Assembly: GCA_020632955.1 (NCBI GenBank)
Contig: JACKEO010000004.1
Coordinates: forward strand, 248,001 to 312,000
Direction: 5' to 3'
Source of the DNA: Alphaproteobacteria bacterium
GTDB taxonomy: Bacteria > Myxococcota_A > UBA796 > GCA-2862545
Length of the DNA stretch: 64,000 bases
Shown: positions 47,101 to 55,259 of the stretch, in pieces
Layout: each line of letters opens with the position of its first letter
Position numbering within the stretch: the stretch's first letter is position 1
The notes under the pieces: generated by a model
Told to the model about the DNA's origin: nothing
The model's input: the letters and a program-made list of their open reading frames with translations, nothing else
The model's database searches: none
Made by a program: the position numbers and the translations under genes

Positions 47101-47159
47101 AAGGCGACGAGGACCGTGACCGGCCGATCGAGGGCGAGGGTGGGCAGCCAGCGACGCAT
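44100..47159 (-). CDS. RND-family efflux transporter (AcrB/HAE1-like)
   Basis: 1,019 residues, normal for the family. First helix ALDRPVTVLVAFLALCVLGAL, then the porter domain (FEPRFLWIRVAYPNASPAETDELV), the helix with VGMVVDNAIVVVEAIYRRRSDGE carrying the conserved Asp, and the second-half equivalent VVVNNGIVLVDRI near the C-terminus. Proton-driven export of hydrophobic compounds, lipids or drugs across the envelope. No adaptor (membrane-fusion) gene is next to it; the 172-residue exported protein directly upstream is not HlyD-like. It may borrow the adaptor of another system. Overlaps tolC by four bases. Confidence 0.92.
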   Translation of the reverse strand: MRRWLPTLALDRPVTVLVAFLALCVLGALATWRIPLQMMPSGFEPRFLWIRVAYPNASPAETDELVVRPIQEQLSTVGGLEQLKSRAGSDYASFEVRFHPSVSMSDGYNDVVDRIERAMPDLPEQVERYWVFKFNPSDQPVMWVGLTWPDELEDPYHVIDKVVRPRLERVSGVASLDLWGVNTRRIFVDYDRQAMLAHGVDLGSVQRSLQGDNFQLGAGRLEEQGQVRTLRSLARLDSVEMLERYPLRADGLVLDDIADVSFRGVRDADINRIDGRDAGALAIRKESSANTVEVTRALLATIADLEADPRAQGVRFVVFFDQGDLIAGSVATLRDAALGGGLLAIGVLWLFLREWRMTLLIGASIPFSLLMTVVVLYANGETMNLVAMMGLMLAVGMVVDNAIVVVEAIYRRRSDGEEVRAAAIGGAGEVGLAIVASTATSMVVFLPVMLMTPDADASFFLGVIGRPVIFALGASLVVALVFAPLATRYLRGGEVRPDPSWLVALEARYLRLLDLTLRRPADAVMAVLAMLMLTTVAVRGVSCVPGGEGGLNDFTVRFTVPRDATPLEREAIASRFEAYVEEHKEAWGVRVYRVELRGSSSRGRLYVYVDTEGPMTRDEVMKEARKGLPDDIPGVSASIGWEGGGDDDRKLTLSVYGEDVDVLRRLGDEAVRRLRGVEGVLGAELELDDDGLDELQLVPKPEGLRRYGLDPATVARTVAFALRGSVLTPLRLGEAEVDVETRLSVEDRSSLDEVLDFPLFSPTTASLVPLRAVTDVRRDTGPGMIWRTDRRTSLDLTVDLAQGVEKEEAAPRLEAALADMAVPRGYAFEADAWQADRSEELTALVFALGMSVVFVFLLMGVLFESWILPLAVITTIPMALVGAWWGLYLTGTNMDTMAGVGLVVLVGVVVNNGIVLVDRITQLRSEGLERGEALRQACSRRLRPILMTAVTTIVGLIPMAMGSSDFAGIPYAPMGRCVIGGLTAATALTLLFVPFLYVQLDDARAWGMRTWARAAGRLA

Positions 47160-47215
47160 CGCCGCCAGCTATCGCGCCTGCCTGCCGCGCCGGACCACGC
47201 CGACGCGAAAGGACC

Positions 47216-47734
47216 TCACTCGGTGGGCGCGGCCTCCTCCCGCGGGGGCGCGCCGCCCTCCGGCGTGCCCGCGGGCGGCGCCGTGGCCACGGGCGCCTCG
47301 TGGAAGTGGGCCACGGCCCACACGTCACCGGTCCACTCCAGCACGAAGCTCGCCCGGAGGTCGGCCGACCCCGCGGGCGCGCCCTTCAGGGTGAAGTCCT
47401 GGTGCACCTGCGCTGCGCAGCCGGCCACCGTGCCACCCTCCCAGCAGGTGACCCCGTCCAGCTTGGTGGCGATGGTGCCGCCGTCGGCACCCCACTGGGT
47501 CAGCACCGTCTGCACCGCCTGCCAGCCCGACTCCCCCACCACGTCGAGGGAGGCACCGCTGGCGTCCAGGGTGAAGCCCAGCACGTCGTCGGTGTGGGGC
47601 GAGGCGAGCTGCAGGGCGTCGACGCCCGCGTAGAAGGCGAGCACCGCGGCCTGGGCCGGCACGGTGGGGCCCGCGGGCTTCTTCGCGAGGGCGGCGGGGG
47701 AGGTCAGGAGCAGGGCGAGGAGCAGGGTGCGCAT
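47216..47734 (-). CDS. Small exported protein of unknown function
   Basis: 172 residues; ATG at 47734 has GGAGGCCCG in front. Signal peptide MRTLLLALLLTSPAALA. The mature part begins KKPAGPTVPAQAAVLAFYAGVDALQ, contains one cysteine pair (CWEGGTVAGC) and an SFVLEWTGDVWAVAHFHE strand pattern, and ends in a Pro/Gly/Glu tail. It looks like a small SnoaL/NTF2-like or nuclear-transport-type fold, but this is a guess. It sits 41 bp after the last sulfatase and 56 bp before the RND pump, in the same direction, so it may be co-transcribed with either. Confidence 0.68.
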   Translation of the reverse strand: MRTLLLALLLTSPAALAKKPAGPTVPAQAAVLAFYAGVDALQLASPHTDDVLGFTLDASGASLDVVGESGWQAVQTVLTQWGADGGTIATKLDGVTCWEGGTVAGCAAQVHQDFTLKGAPAGSADLRASFVLEWTGDVWAVAHFHEAPVATAPPAGTPEGGAPPREEAAPTE

Positions 47735-47775
47735 CGGGCCTCCGGGTGGGCCGAAGGTAGCACGCGCCGTCGCGA

Positions 47776-49326
47776 TCACGGGATGCGGCCGCCCAGCCGC
47801 AGCAGGCGCGTGGCCTCCGTCTCGAGGCGCGTCATCGCCGCCTCGTCGTCCGTGTCGAGCGCTCCCTGCAGCAGGTCGGGCCCCTCGTCGAAGGGCCGCC
47901 CCTCCAGGTGGTACAGCCGCAGCGTGCCCGGCGGGCCCTCCGCCAGCTTGTAGGCACGGTCGCGCAGCGTCCACCTCAGGCCGTTCTGCGGAGGCGGGCC
48001 CGAGGGGTGGAACTGCTCGGCCCACACCATCCGGCCGTCGTCGGGCAGGTCGGGATCGTCCAGGTGCGGCCGCAGGCTCCGCCCGTCGAGCACGAGGGGC
48101 TGGCCGGCATCGTCCACCAGCGCCGACCGTGGCATCCCGGCGAAGGCGGCCACGGTGGGCAGCAGGTCGGCCAGGCTGACGGGGGCCTCCACCACGCTGC
48201 CGGGAGGGGCCTGCACACCCGGACCCGCGAAGATGAGCGGCACCCGCACCCCGCCCTCGAAGACCGTGGCCTTGCAGCGCGTGGGATCGAGCGGCGGCCG
48301 GATGGCCTCGGTGTCGGTGCCGTTGTCGCTGGCGAAGACCACCAGCGTGCGGTCGAGGCGTTCGCTGCCGAGCTCGGAGAAGAGGCGGCCGATCTCGGCG
48401 TCGAGGGCCTCGACGGCCGCATCCACGAGGTCGGGTCCCGAGGCGGTGGACGCGTCGAGCAGGCTGCCCGGCAGGGGCGGTGGCGGCACGTGGTGGGGCA
48501 GGTGCGGCGCGTTGAACGACACGAACAGGAACCACGGCTCGGGCAGCGTGGTGGCCAGCGCGATGGCCTCGTCCACGGTGTCGGTGGTCATGTACGTGGT
48601 GGACACGGTGAGCTGCCCGTCGACGTTCTTCTCCCACCGGAAGTAGTCGCGGACCCCCGGGGGGGCGCCGCTCGCCGCGTTCCGCGGGTTGGCCAGCGAG
48701 CCCCGGTGGTGCCGGAAGCCCATGCGCAGCGGGTGCAGCTCGGGACTGGGTGCGCGGAAGCCGGTGAGGTGCCACTTCCCCACCACCGCCGACGTGTACG
48801 GCACGGGCGCACGCGCCAGCAGCTCCGGGAGGGTGGTCTCGGTGTCGGCGAGCACCGTGGACTCGGTGGTGGTGTCGATCCAGCGGCCGATGAAGTGCCG
48901 GAAGGGATGGCGACCGGTGAGCAGCGTGGCCCGCGCCGGGGAGCAGGTCGGCGCGGCCCAGGCGTGCTGGAAGCGCACCCCCCGGGCCGCCAGCGCGTCG
49001 AGGGTGGGCGTGGACGGCGCCGACTGGGTGACGTCGTACACGCCGATCTTGTCGAGCCCCGCGTCGTCGGCGAGCAGGATCATCACGTTCGGCGGCACCG
49101 CAGGCAGGTCGGTCTCGTCGGGCGGGTCGGTGTGGAGGCCGGCGGCGGTGTCGTCGGGCAGGTCGGTCTCGGCGTCGGCCCAGCCGGCCGTGTCGATCGG
49201 CGGATCCCGCACGTCCACGCGCCCGCGCGCTCCCCGCACCGCCGGCAGGCTCCCCGGGTCGGGCAGGTCCGCGGGCGGCTCGGGCAGTGCACAGGCCGCC
49301 CACACCAGGAGCGGCAGCCACCTCAT
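47776..49326 (-). CDS. Sulfatase lipoprotein, third gene of the sulfatase operon
   Basis: 516 residues; ATG at 49326 overlaps the stop of the preceding sulfatase. Signal MRWLPLLVWAAC (lipobox), then a long Asp/Pro linker. Active-site motif CSPARATLLTG is the canonical C-x-P-x-R site for formylglycine conversion. Metal ligands appear in MILLADDAGLDKIG (Asp-Asp) and FASDNGTD (Asp-Asn), and GKWHL supplies the Lys and His. Calcium-dependent arylsulfatase-type hydrolase acting on the outer surface or in the periplasm; substrate unknown, probably a sulfated glycan. The enzyme needs a formylglycine-generating enzyme encoded elsewhere. Confidence 0.88.
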   Translation of the reverse strand: MRWLPLLVWAACALPEPPADLPDPGSLPAVRGARGRVDVRDPPIDTAGWADAETDLPDDTAAGLHTDPPDETDLPAVPPNVMILLADDAGLDKIGVYDVTQSAPSTPTLDALAARGVRFQHAWAAPTCSPARATLLTGRHPFRHFIGRWIDTTTESTVLADTETTLPELLARAPVPYTSAVVGKWHLTGFRAPSPELHPLRMGFRHHRGSLANPRNAASGAPPGVRDYFRWEKNVDGQLTVSTTYMTTDTVDEAIALATTLPEPWFLFVSFNAPHLPHHVPPPPLPGSLLDASTASGPDLVDAAVEALDAEIGRLFSELGSERLDRTLVVFASDNGTDTEAIRPPLDPTRCKATVFEGGVRVPLIFAGPGVQAPPGSVVEAPVSLADLLPTVAAFAGMPRSALVDDAGQPLVLDGRSLRPHLDDPDLPDDGRMVWAEQFHPSGPPPQNGLRWTLRDRAYKLAEGPPGTLRLYHLEGRPFDEGPDLLQGALDTDDEAAMTRLETEATRLLRLGGRIP

Positions 49327-50750
49327 GGCAGGAGGCCCGCCTGCTCGAAGAGGGCGTCGCGGGCAGCCTCGAGCCGGGTCATCGCCGCCTCCTGCTCCGC
49401 GGTGAGCGCGCGCCCGAGGAGATCGTTCCCCTCGTCCATGCTGCCGTCGAGCGCGAAGAGCTTCACGCGCCCCTTGGGCTCCTCCGCCAGCTTCCAGGAG
49501 GCGTCGCGCACGGTCCACCGGTGCCAGTCCCAGGGGGGCGGCCCGAGCGGCCAGAAGGTCTCGGCGTACAGCACCCGATCGGGGGCGGGCGGGGGTTCCG
49601 CCTGCAGCTCGCCGAGGAAGGAGGTGCCGTCGATCACCAGGGGACCCCCGTCGCCCCCCTGCACCTCGGCCAGCGGCACGCCGGCCACCTCGGCCAGCGT
49701 GGGGAAGACGTCGACGAAGGACAGCAGCGCGTCGCTGGTGCTGCCCGCCGCACGCTCCACGCCGGCGCCCGCCACCAGGAAGGGCACGCGCACCCCCCCC
49801 TCGTAGACCGTGTGCTTGCCGCGGGTGCGGTCGGAGGGCGTGGTGATCACGTCCTTGGGCGTGCCGTTGTCGGAGGCCACCACGATGAGCGTGCGCTCCG
49901 CGAGCACCCCGTCGAGCCCCTCGAGCAGGCGGCCGAGCTCGTGGTCGACCGCGCGCACCATGCCGGCGTAGCGCTCGTGGGCCGGCGCGTTCGCCCGCAC
50001 CTCGGAGCCGGGCAGGGGCGCGGGCGGCGGGGCCCAGGGGTCGTGGGCCGCGTTGTAGGCCACGTAGAGGAACCACGGCTCGGGCAGGCGCGCCATCAGC
50101 CCCAGCGCCTCGTCGGTGGTGTCGAGGGTCATGTAGGTGTCGGTCATCTCCACCGCGCCGTCCACGGCCTTCTGCCACCGCGTGTACGAGCGCGTGTAGG
50201 GCGGCTTCTCGCCGAGGATGTCGAGGGGGTTCGACAGCGAGCCGCGGTGGTGGGCGAAGCCCTGGCGCAGCGGGTGGCGCGCGGGATCGGGCGTGTCGTA
50301 GCCGACGAGGTGCCACTTGCCGGCCAGGGCCGAGGTGTAGGGCGGGTCGGCCTGGGCCAGCAGCTCGGCGAGGGTGACCTCCTCGTCGGGCAGCGACTCG
50401 GTGCCGCCCTCCGGGAAGATCCAGCGTCCGATCCCGTGACGGAAGGGGTGGCGGCCCGTGAGCAGCGAGGCCCGTGCGATGGAGCAGGTGGGCTCGGCGT
50501 ACACCTGGGTGAAGCGCACGCCCCGCGCCGCGAGGTCCTCCAGCACCGGAGTGGGTGGTGGGCTGGGGTGCTCGTCGTAGGCCGAGGTCTTGTCGAGCCC
50601 GACGTCGTCGAGGAGCACGAACAGGATGTTGGGCGGACCCTCGCGTTGCGCGGGCGGGTCGGGCAGGTCGGCCACGTCGGTGTGGTCGTCGGGATCGGGA
50701 GCGCCCTCCACGCCACAGGCCGCGAGGAGCACCAGGAGCAGGACCCTCAC
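49323..50750 (-). CDS. Sulfatase-family lipoprotein with a non-canonical CSIAR active site
   Basis: GTG at 50750 overlaps the stop of the upstream sulfatase by four bases. Signal VRVLLLVLLAAC. 475 residues. Metal-binding ILFVLLDDVGLDK and VASDNGTPKD, and ALAGKWHLVGYD are intact. The maturation motif, however, reads CSIARASLLTG: the usual Pro (or Ala) is Ile. The known formylglycine-forming systems favour C-x-P/A-x-R, so this protein may be poorly converted, use a different maturase, or have another function such as a phosphodiesterase or a binding subunit. Middle gene of the three. Confidence 0.86.
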   Translation of the reverse strand: MRVLLLVLLAACGVEGAPDPDDHTDVADLPDPPAQREGPPNILFVLLDDVGLDKTSAYDEHPSPPPTPVLEDLAARGVRFTQVYAEPTCSIARASLLTGRHPFRHGIGRWIFPEGGTESLPDEEVTLAELLAQADPPYTSALAGKWHLVGYDTPDPARHPLRQGFAHHRGSLSNPLDILGEKPPYTRSYTRWQKAVDGAVEMTDTYMTLDTTDEALGLMARLPEPWFLYVAYNAAHDPWAPPPAPLPGSEVRANAPAHERYAGMVRAVDHELGRLLEGLDGVLAERTLIVVASDNGTPKDVITTPSDRTRGKHTVYEGGVRVPFLVAGAGVERAAGSTSDALLSFVDVFPTLAEVAGVPLAEVQGGDGGPLVIDGTSFLGELQAEPPPAPDRVLYAETFWPLGPPPWDWHRWTVRDASWKLAEEPKGRVKLFALDGSMDEGNDLLGRALTAEQEAAMTRLEAARDALFEQAGLLP

Positions 50751-52090
50751 CGCAGCTCCTGGGTGTAGCGGTCGATCAGGCCGCCCAGCTCCTCGGCGAG
50801 CCTCAGCGTGGCCTCGTCGGGCTCGGCCTCGGGGGCCAGCAGGTCGGGACCGGGCTCCAGGCTGTCGGGCGGGTAGGCGAAGAGCGCGTCGCGGGCGCCT
50901 CGGAGGCGGACCTGCAGGTGGGTGGCCGTGCGCACGGCACGCCGGTCGCTCCGTCGTTGTCGACGCACGCCGTTCGGCCCGAAGTGCTCCAGGTAGACGT
51001 GGTCGCGGTGCGCGGCGTCGGGCGTGCGCAGCAGGTGGGCGAAGCTGCGGCCGTCGAGCTCCTCGGGCCAGGCCGTGCCCTCGGCGGGGGCCTCGGGGTC
51101 GATGCCGGCGAGCGAGGCCAGCGTGGGGAACAGGTCCACCGCGTGCACCAGCGCGCGGCTGACCTCGCCGCGGGCCTGCACCCCGGCGCCCGCCAGGATC
51201 CACGGCACCCGGGTGGCCAGGTCCACCACCTCCCCCTTCGCTCCATAGTCCTCGTACAACGCTGACACGATCGCCCCGGGCGTGCCGTTGTCGGAGACCA
51301 CCACCACCAGGGTGCGTGCGCGCTCCGCGGGGTCCAGCGAGGCGAGCACCCTCCCCAGGCCGGCATCCACGCCCTCCAGCATGGCACGGTAGCGCGCGAC
51401 CGGCGCGTGCTTCCCGTCGTCGTCGATCCACGGCGCGTGAGGGGCGTTGTAGGCCAGCCACATCAGCCACGGCTCCTGCAGCTCGCCGAGCAGCGCCACC
51501 GCGTCCTCGGTCTGCACCTCCGTGGCGTCCCGATCGACCATCACCTCCACCCCGTCCACCACCCGGGGCCAGAGCCGGTAGGCGTTGCGCGCCACCACCT
51601 GGCTCTCGGGACCCAGGTTGCCCACGGCCGTGCGCGCGTGCCGGAAGCCCATCGTGGCGGGGTGGTCGAGGCCCGAGGGCGTGCGCGGACCCGCCAGGTG
51701 CCACTTGCCCACCACCGCGCTGTCGTAGGGCACGGGTGCGGTGGCCAGCACCTCGGCGAGGCCCACCTCGTCGGCCGGCAGCTCCACCCGCGCACTCCGC
51801 GGGTCCACGGTGCGCCCGATGCCGGTGCGCCGGCCGTACCGGCCCGTGAGGAGCATCGCGCGCGTGGGCGAGCACACCGGCGACACGTAGGCACTGGTGA
51901 AGCGCACCCCCTCCGCCGCGAGCGCGTCCAGCGTGGGCAGCGCCGGCGGGTCGGCCCCCATGCCGAAGGCGCCCACCTGGTCGAGCCCCACGTCATCGAG
52001 CACCACCACCAGGAAGTTGGGGGGCAGCGGGGGCGGGGCCGGCGCGCAGAGGGTGGCGCAGGCCGAGAGGAGGAGCGGGAGGAGGAGCAT
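50747..52090 (-). CDS. Sulfatase lipoprotein, first gene of the sulfatase operon
   Basis: 447 residues; ATG at 52090, signal MLLLPLLLSAC. Starts directly with NFLVVVLDDVGLDQVGAFG (metal ligands), then CSPTRAMLLTG, the canonical formylglycine motif, followed by VVGKWHLAG and VVVSDNGTPGA. It is the shortest of the three and lacks the long linker. Each of the three is about equally distant from the others, so this is an old tandem family, not a recent duplication. Overlaps the next gene (GTGA). The cluster suggests use of sulfated polysaccharides, as found in marine algae or host mucus. Confidence 0.88.
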   Translation of the reverse strand: MLLLPLLLSACATLCAPAPPPLPPNFLVVVLDDVGLDQVGAFGMGADPPALPTLDALAAEGVRFTSAYVSPVCSPTRAMLLTGRYGRRTGIGRTVDPRSARVELPADEVGLAEVLATAPVPYDSAVVGKWHLAGPRTPSGLDHPATMGFRHARTAVGNLGPESQVVARNAYRLWPRVVDGVEVMVDRDATEVQTEDAVALLGELQEPWLMWLAYNAPHAPWIDDDGKHAPVARYRAMLEGVDAGLGRVLASLDPAERARTLVVVVSDNGTPGAIVSALYEDYGAKGEVVDLATRVPWILAGAGVQARGEVSRALVHAVDLFPTLASLAGIDPEAPAEGTAWPEELDGRSFAHLLRTPDAAHRDHVYLEHFGPNGVRRQRRSDRRAVRTATHLQVRLRGARDALFAYPPDSLEPGPDLLAPEAEPDEATLRLAEELGGLIDRYTQELR

Positions 52091-52178
52091 GGGTGCACCG
52101 GACGAACCCGTCGGGCGCGGCGGGGCCACGTCAGCTGCGCCAGCGGCCCGTGCGGACGGAGCCGCCCATGCCGTGCGC

Positions 52179-53474
52179 TCAGCGCACCGTCGGATCGTAG
52201 AAGAGCACGTCGAGCAGCGCGACCCGCGCCTCCCAGATCGCCTGGTCGTCCGGATCCTCCGGGGGCTCGGCATGACGCACCCACGGCGCACGCCAGAGCG
52301 CGTCGCAGACCTCCTTGTAGGCCGACAGCGTGGTGGGCGGTCTGCCCACCACGCGCCCGATGGCCTCCACGGAGGCGTTGGTGAGCGGCAGGAAGCGGTC
52401 GGGACGACGCAGCGCCAGCAGCCGCGACGCCGCCGCCTTGCTCTCGTCGCCGAAGCCCGCCTCCCGCCAGGCCATGCGGAAGCGGGTCCAGTCGTCTCGA
52501 CCGATCTCGCCCGTGGCGGGGATGGCCGCGAGGGCGTCGCGCACGAGGTGCTTGCGCTGCAGCAGCCCGAGGTCGGCCACAGGGCTTCGCGCATCGACGC
52601 TTCCGAAGAGCGGCCAGTTCACGCGCTCGTCGTCCACGCCGTACACGGGGTGGTTGCCGCCCGCGAGCCCGCAGGCGCGCTTCCAGTCCGTCTCGTCCAT
52701 CGCCGTGGGATCGGGCCAGCCGGGCATCGCCAGCACCGCAGCCCGCACACGGAGCCAGTGCTCGGGCCCGAGGCCATCGCTGCGCGACGCCACCTGCCGC
52801 CGATACCACGCGAGGTGGTCGGGCCAGCGCCGGTAGAAGTCCGGCTGGAGGACGCCGTCGCCTCCCTCCACGTCACCCGAGACCGGCGCGCGCGGGGGCG
52901 GGGGCGCCGGCGGACGACCGGCCTCCAGATCCCGGCGCGCCGCCCGCGCGGCCTCCGCCCACGCCGCGTAGGCGTCGAGCCACCCCTCGCTCGCGGGGAA
53001 GAGCCCAGGCGGGGAGAGCGTGGCCTCCAGCACCTCGTCGACGAGACCACCCTGGAGCTCGGTGCGTGACACCAGCTCGCTGTGGGCCGAGGCTGCCCCT
53101 CGCGAGAGGTTCGCGCTGCCCGCGTACACCACGTCGCGCACACGGTCCCCGCGGCGCACCGACCGGAAGACATAGACCTTGGCGTGGAACATCGGGGCGA
53201 GCTCGGGATGCACGATCCACAGACCGCGGCGGTCGAACAGGGCATGCGCCCTGTGCAGGGTGCGAGGACACGACAGGCCGTCGGTGACGCCGGTGACGAG
53301 ACGGATGCGGTCGGCGTGGGCGGCGAGCCAGTCGAAGGCCGGATCGCCACCGCCGAGCACGTCGCCCGTCCAGGCCACGGCGATGTCGATGGACGCCGCC
53401 TGCGCCGCGTCCGCCGCCATCCGTCGGAAGGCCGAGGGGCCGTCGAGGAAGGTCGTCTTGCTGCCGTGCGCCAT
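52179..53474 (-). CDS. PLD-like nuclease/transferase with one HKD motif and an unassigned C-terminal domain
   Basis: 431 residues from the ATG at 53474 (GGGGGTGCG upstream). The N-terminal 180 residues look like a PLDc_2 domain: MFHAKVYVFR, then VVYAGSANLSRGAASAHSE, so there is a single HxK...N set rather than the two of true phospholipases D; dimerisation would complete the site. The remainder, from about 190, is of unknown type, with EHWLRVRAAVLAMPGWPDPT and RPDRFLPLTNASVEAIGRVVG. Similar lone PLD-like proteins include nucleases of restriction or defence systems and DEAD-box-linked proteins, but no helicase or methylase is nearby here. No signal peptide. Confidence 0.6.
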   Translation of the reverse strand: MAHGSKTTFLDGPSAFRRMAADAAQAASIDIAVAWTGDVLGGGDPAFDWLAAHADRIRLVTGVTDGLSCPRTLHRAHALFDRRGLWIVHPELAPMFHAKVYVFRSVRRGDRVRDVVYAGSANLSRGAASAHSELVSRTELQGGLVDEVLEATLSPPGLFPASEGWLDAYAAWAEAARAARRDLEAGRPPAPPPPRAPVSGDVEGGDGVLQPDFYRRWPDHLAWYRRQVASRSDGLGPEHWLRVRAAVLAMPGWPDPTAMDETDWKRACGLAGGNHPVYGVDDERVNWPLFGSVDARSPVADLGLLQRKHLVRDALAAIPATGEIGRDDWTRFRMAWREAGFGDESKAAASRLLALRRPDRFLPLTNASVEAIGRVVGRPPTTLSAYKEVCDALWRAPWVRHAEPPEDPDDQAIWEARVALLDVLFYDPTVR

Positions 53475-53596
53475 CGCACCCCCGCGCGTGCAGCCGTCGA
53501 ACCCGTCGGGCGCAGCGCGGCCACGTCGCATCCGCATGCAGGAAGCCCGCGCGGTGGGCCGTAGCCCGCCTCCGCGTCCCTCCCGCCGGAGCCCCG

Positions 53597-54106
53597 ATGT
53601 CGCGCCTCCCCCTCGCCCTCGCCGCCCTCCTCGGCGCCTGCGCCATCCCCGAGGTGCCGCACCCCGACGGGCCCACGGTCCACCTCTACGAGGTCTTCCT
53701 CGACGCCGCCGAGCCCCTGGATGGCATGTCCTCCGCCCAGCTCCGCTGCATGGCGCGGGATCTGTCGGCCCACCTCGGTCTGGGCTGGCTCGCCTCCCTG
53801 GTGCGACGCGGTGCCGACGAAGCCCTGCTCCTGGAGGCCGCGCCGGCCTTCCTGAACGCCGTCGTGGGGTGCCGGGCCCTCGGCACGGTCCTGCTCACGA
53901 ACGTCGAGCACGACGACCTGCCCTTCTCGCAGGGCACGATCGCCTGTCTCGACGAGGCGCTCTTCGAGGCTCGCGACGCCCTGCTCGAGCGACAGGAGGA
54001 GTTCGGCACCGGCGAGGCCCTCGGCGACGCCGACATGGACTGGATCCGCGAGCTGGCAGGCAGCTGCATGACGGACGAGGAGGTCGAGACCTACCTGGGC
54101 CACTGA
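53597..54106 (+). CDS. Small lipoprotein of unknown function
   Basis: 169 residues; ATG preceded by CCGGAGCCCCG. Signal MSRLPLALAALLGAC. The mature part is mostly helical and acidic towards the end (EEFGTGEALGDADMDWIREL, SCMTDEEVETYLGH) with four further cysteines (RCMARD, GCRAL, ACLDE, SCMTDE). I recognise no family. It lies 122 bp upstream of another small lipoprotein in the same direction but with a separate start signal. Confidence 0.65.
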   Translation: MSRLPLALAALLGACAIPEVPHPDGPTVHLYEVFLDAAEPLDGMSSAQLRCMARDLSAHLGLGWLASLVRRGADEALLLEAAPAFLNAVVGCRALGTVLLTNVEHDDLPFSQGTIACLDEALFEARDALLERQEEFGTGEALGDADMDWIRELAGSCMTDEEVETYLGH

Positions 54107-54228
54107 GCGACCGGGGCCGGGGCGCGGCTCGCCGCGGACGACGTGGTCCGCGCCCGGCCTCACCCTGCGCCGCGGACGCCCTTGCACAGCACGCTTCCGC
54201 AGAGGAAGGGAGGGCCGCTGGAGGTCCC

Positions 54229-54915
54229 GTGCGCACCCTCGTCTCCCTGGCCCTGGTCGGTCTGTCCGGCTGCATCGTCCACATCGGCAGCGGCGACCTC
54301 GTCGACGTGGACCTGCCGGTCGACGCCTTCGACGCGATGGCCGCGGAGCAGGGCCTCGTGGTGCGCCACGTGGAGGGCGAGCGCGCCGTGACGGCCCACA
54401 TCGACGACAACCTCCGCGACCTGCTCGTGGTGGAGGTGGTGGACGGAGAGCTCCGCATGGGCTTCGGCGACCTGCCGATCCTCGTGGACCCCTCCGACGA
54501 TGCGTGGATCGAGGTGGTGGCCCCGCCTCCCGAGCGCTTCTCCGCCTCGGGCGGCGCCTCGATCGACGCGGTGGGCGCGGGCGAGGTCGTGAGGCTGTCG
54601 GCGTCGGGTGGGGCCGGGATCGAGGTGGTCGTCACCGCCACCACCCGCGCCGAGGTGAGCGCGAGCGGCGGCGCCGACGTGACGTTGGGGGGCACCGCTC
54701 CCGCCGTCGACGTCGACGCCTCGGGCGGCGCCACCGTCACGTCCACGATCAAGGCCGGGAGCGCGTCGGTCTCGGCCAGCGGTGGCGCCCACGTCTCCGT
54801 GCACGCCACGACCTCGGTGACGGTCTCGGCCAGCGGCGGGTCCACGGTGGAGGTCGCCGGCGACCCGGAGGATCGTGACGTCGACACGTCGGGCGGGTCC
54901 ACGGTCACCTTCTAG
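54229..54915 (+). CDS. DUF2807-type head-GIN lipoprotein (beta-solenoid)
   Basis: GTG at 54229 follows GGAGGTCCC. Signal VRTLVSLALVGLSGC. 228 residues. The core repeats SASGGA-type turns every 16-24 residues (FSASGGASIDAVGAGEV, LSASGGAGIEVVVTATT, VSASGGADVTLGG, SASGGAHVSVHATT, SASGGSTVEVAG), the hallmark of DUF2807 'putative auto-transporter adhesin, head GIN' domains, which form a small beta-helix. The N-terminal strand part has VRHVEGERAVTAHIDDNL. Exported, outer-membrane-anchored, function unknown; widespread in Bacteroidota and Myxococcota. Confidence 0.85.
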   Translation: MRTLVSLALVGLSGCIVHIGSGDLVDVDLPVDAFDAMAAEQGLVVRHVEGERAVTAHIDDNLRDLLVVEVVDGELRMGFGDLPILVDPSDDAWIEVVAPPPERFSASGGASIDAVGAGEVVRLSASGGAGIEVVVTATTRAEVSASGGADVTLGGTAPAVDVDASGGATVTSTIKAGSASVSASGGAHVSVHATTSVTVSASGGSTVEVAGDPEDRDVDTSGGSTVTF

Positions 54916-54937
54916 GTCGTCCGAACGTGTCAGCCGA

Positions 54938-55252
54938 TCAGAGGTCCAGTCCCTGGGCGTCGGCCTCCCGAGGCGTCACGCCGACGGCGACCGACACGGA
55001 GAGCATCTCCGGCGTGCCGAGCGCGCGCTCATAGGCCTCGAGGATGATCACGGCACGCTCCCCGTCCACGACCGAGTCCCAGGCGGGCCACAGCACGTAG
55101 ACCCGCTTGTGGCTGGACAGGGCATCCTGGTCCTCCACGATGCGCGGAAGAGGCGGGAGGTCGCCCACGCCCCGCAAGTGGCGGCACAACTCCTCGACGA
55201 GGTCGTCGTGGTGTGGATGCGCGGAACGCAGCGACTTCCTCACGACCGGCAT
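54938..55252 (-). CDS. Small conserved protein of unknown function downstream of HEPN-like gene
   Basis: 104 residues; ATG at 55252, with GAGG upstream, seven bases after the stop of the HEPN-like gene, so clearly an operon. Basic start (VVRKSLRSAHPHHDDLVEEL), then a VYVLWPAWDSVVDGERAVIILEAYE segment, a two-layer pattern I have the impression of having seen in uncharacterised proteins that pair with other small genes, and VGVTPREADAQGL at the end. It is not a nucleotidyltransferase by motif (no GSxxxG...DxD), so this is not a standard HEPN/MNT pair. It could be the antitoxin-like partner of the gene before it. Confidence 0.6.
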   Translation of the reverse strand: MPVVRKSLRSAHPHHDDLVEELCRHLRGVGDLPPLPRIVEDQDALSSHKRVYVLWPAWDSVVDGERAVIILEAYERALGTPEMLSVSVAVGVTPREADAQGLDL

Positions 55253-55259
55253 CGGAACC

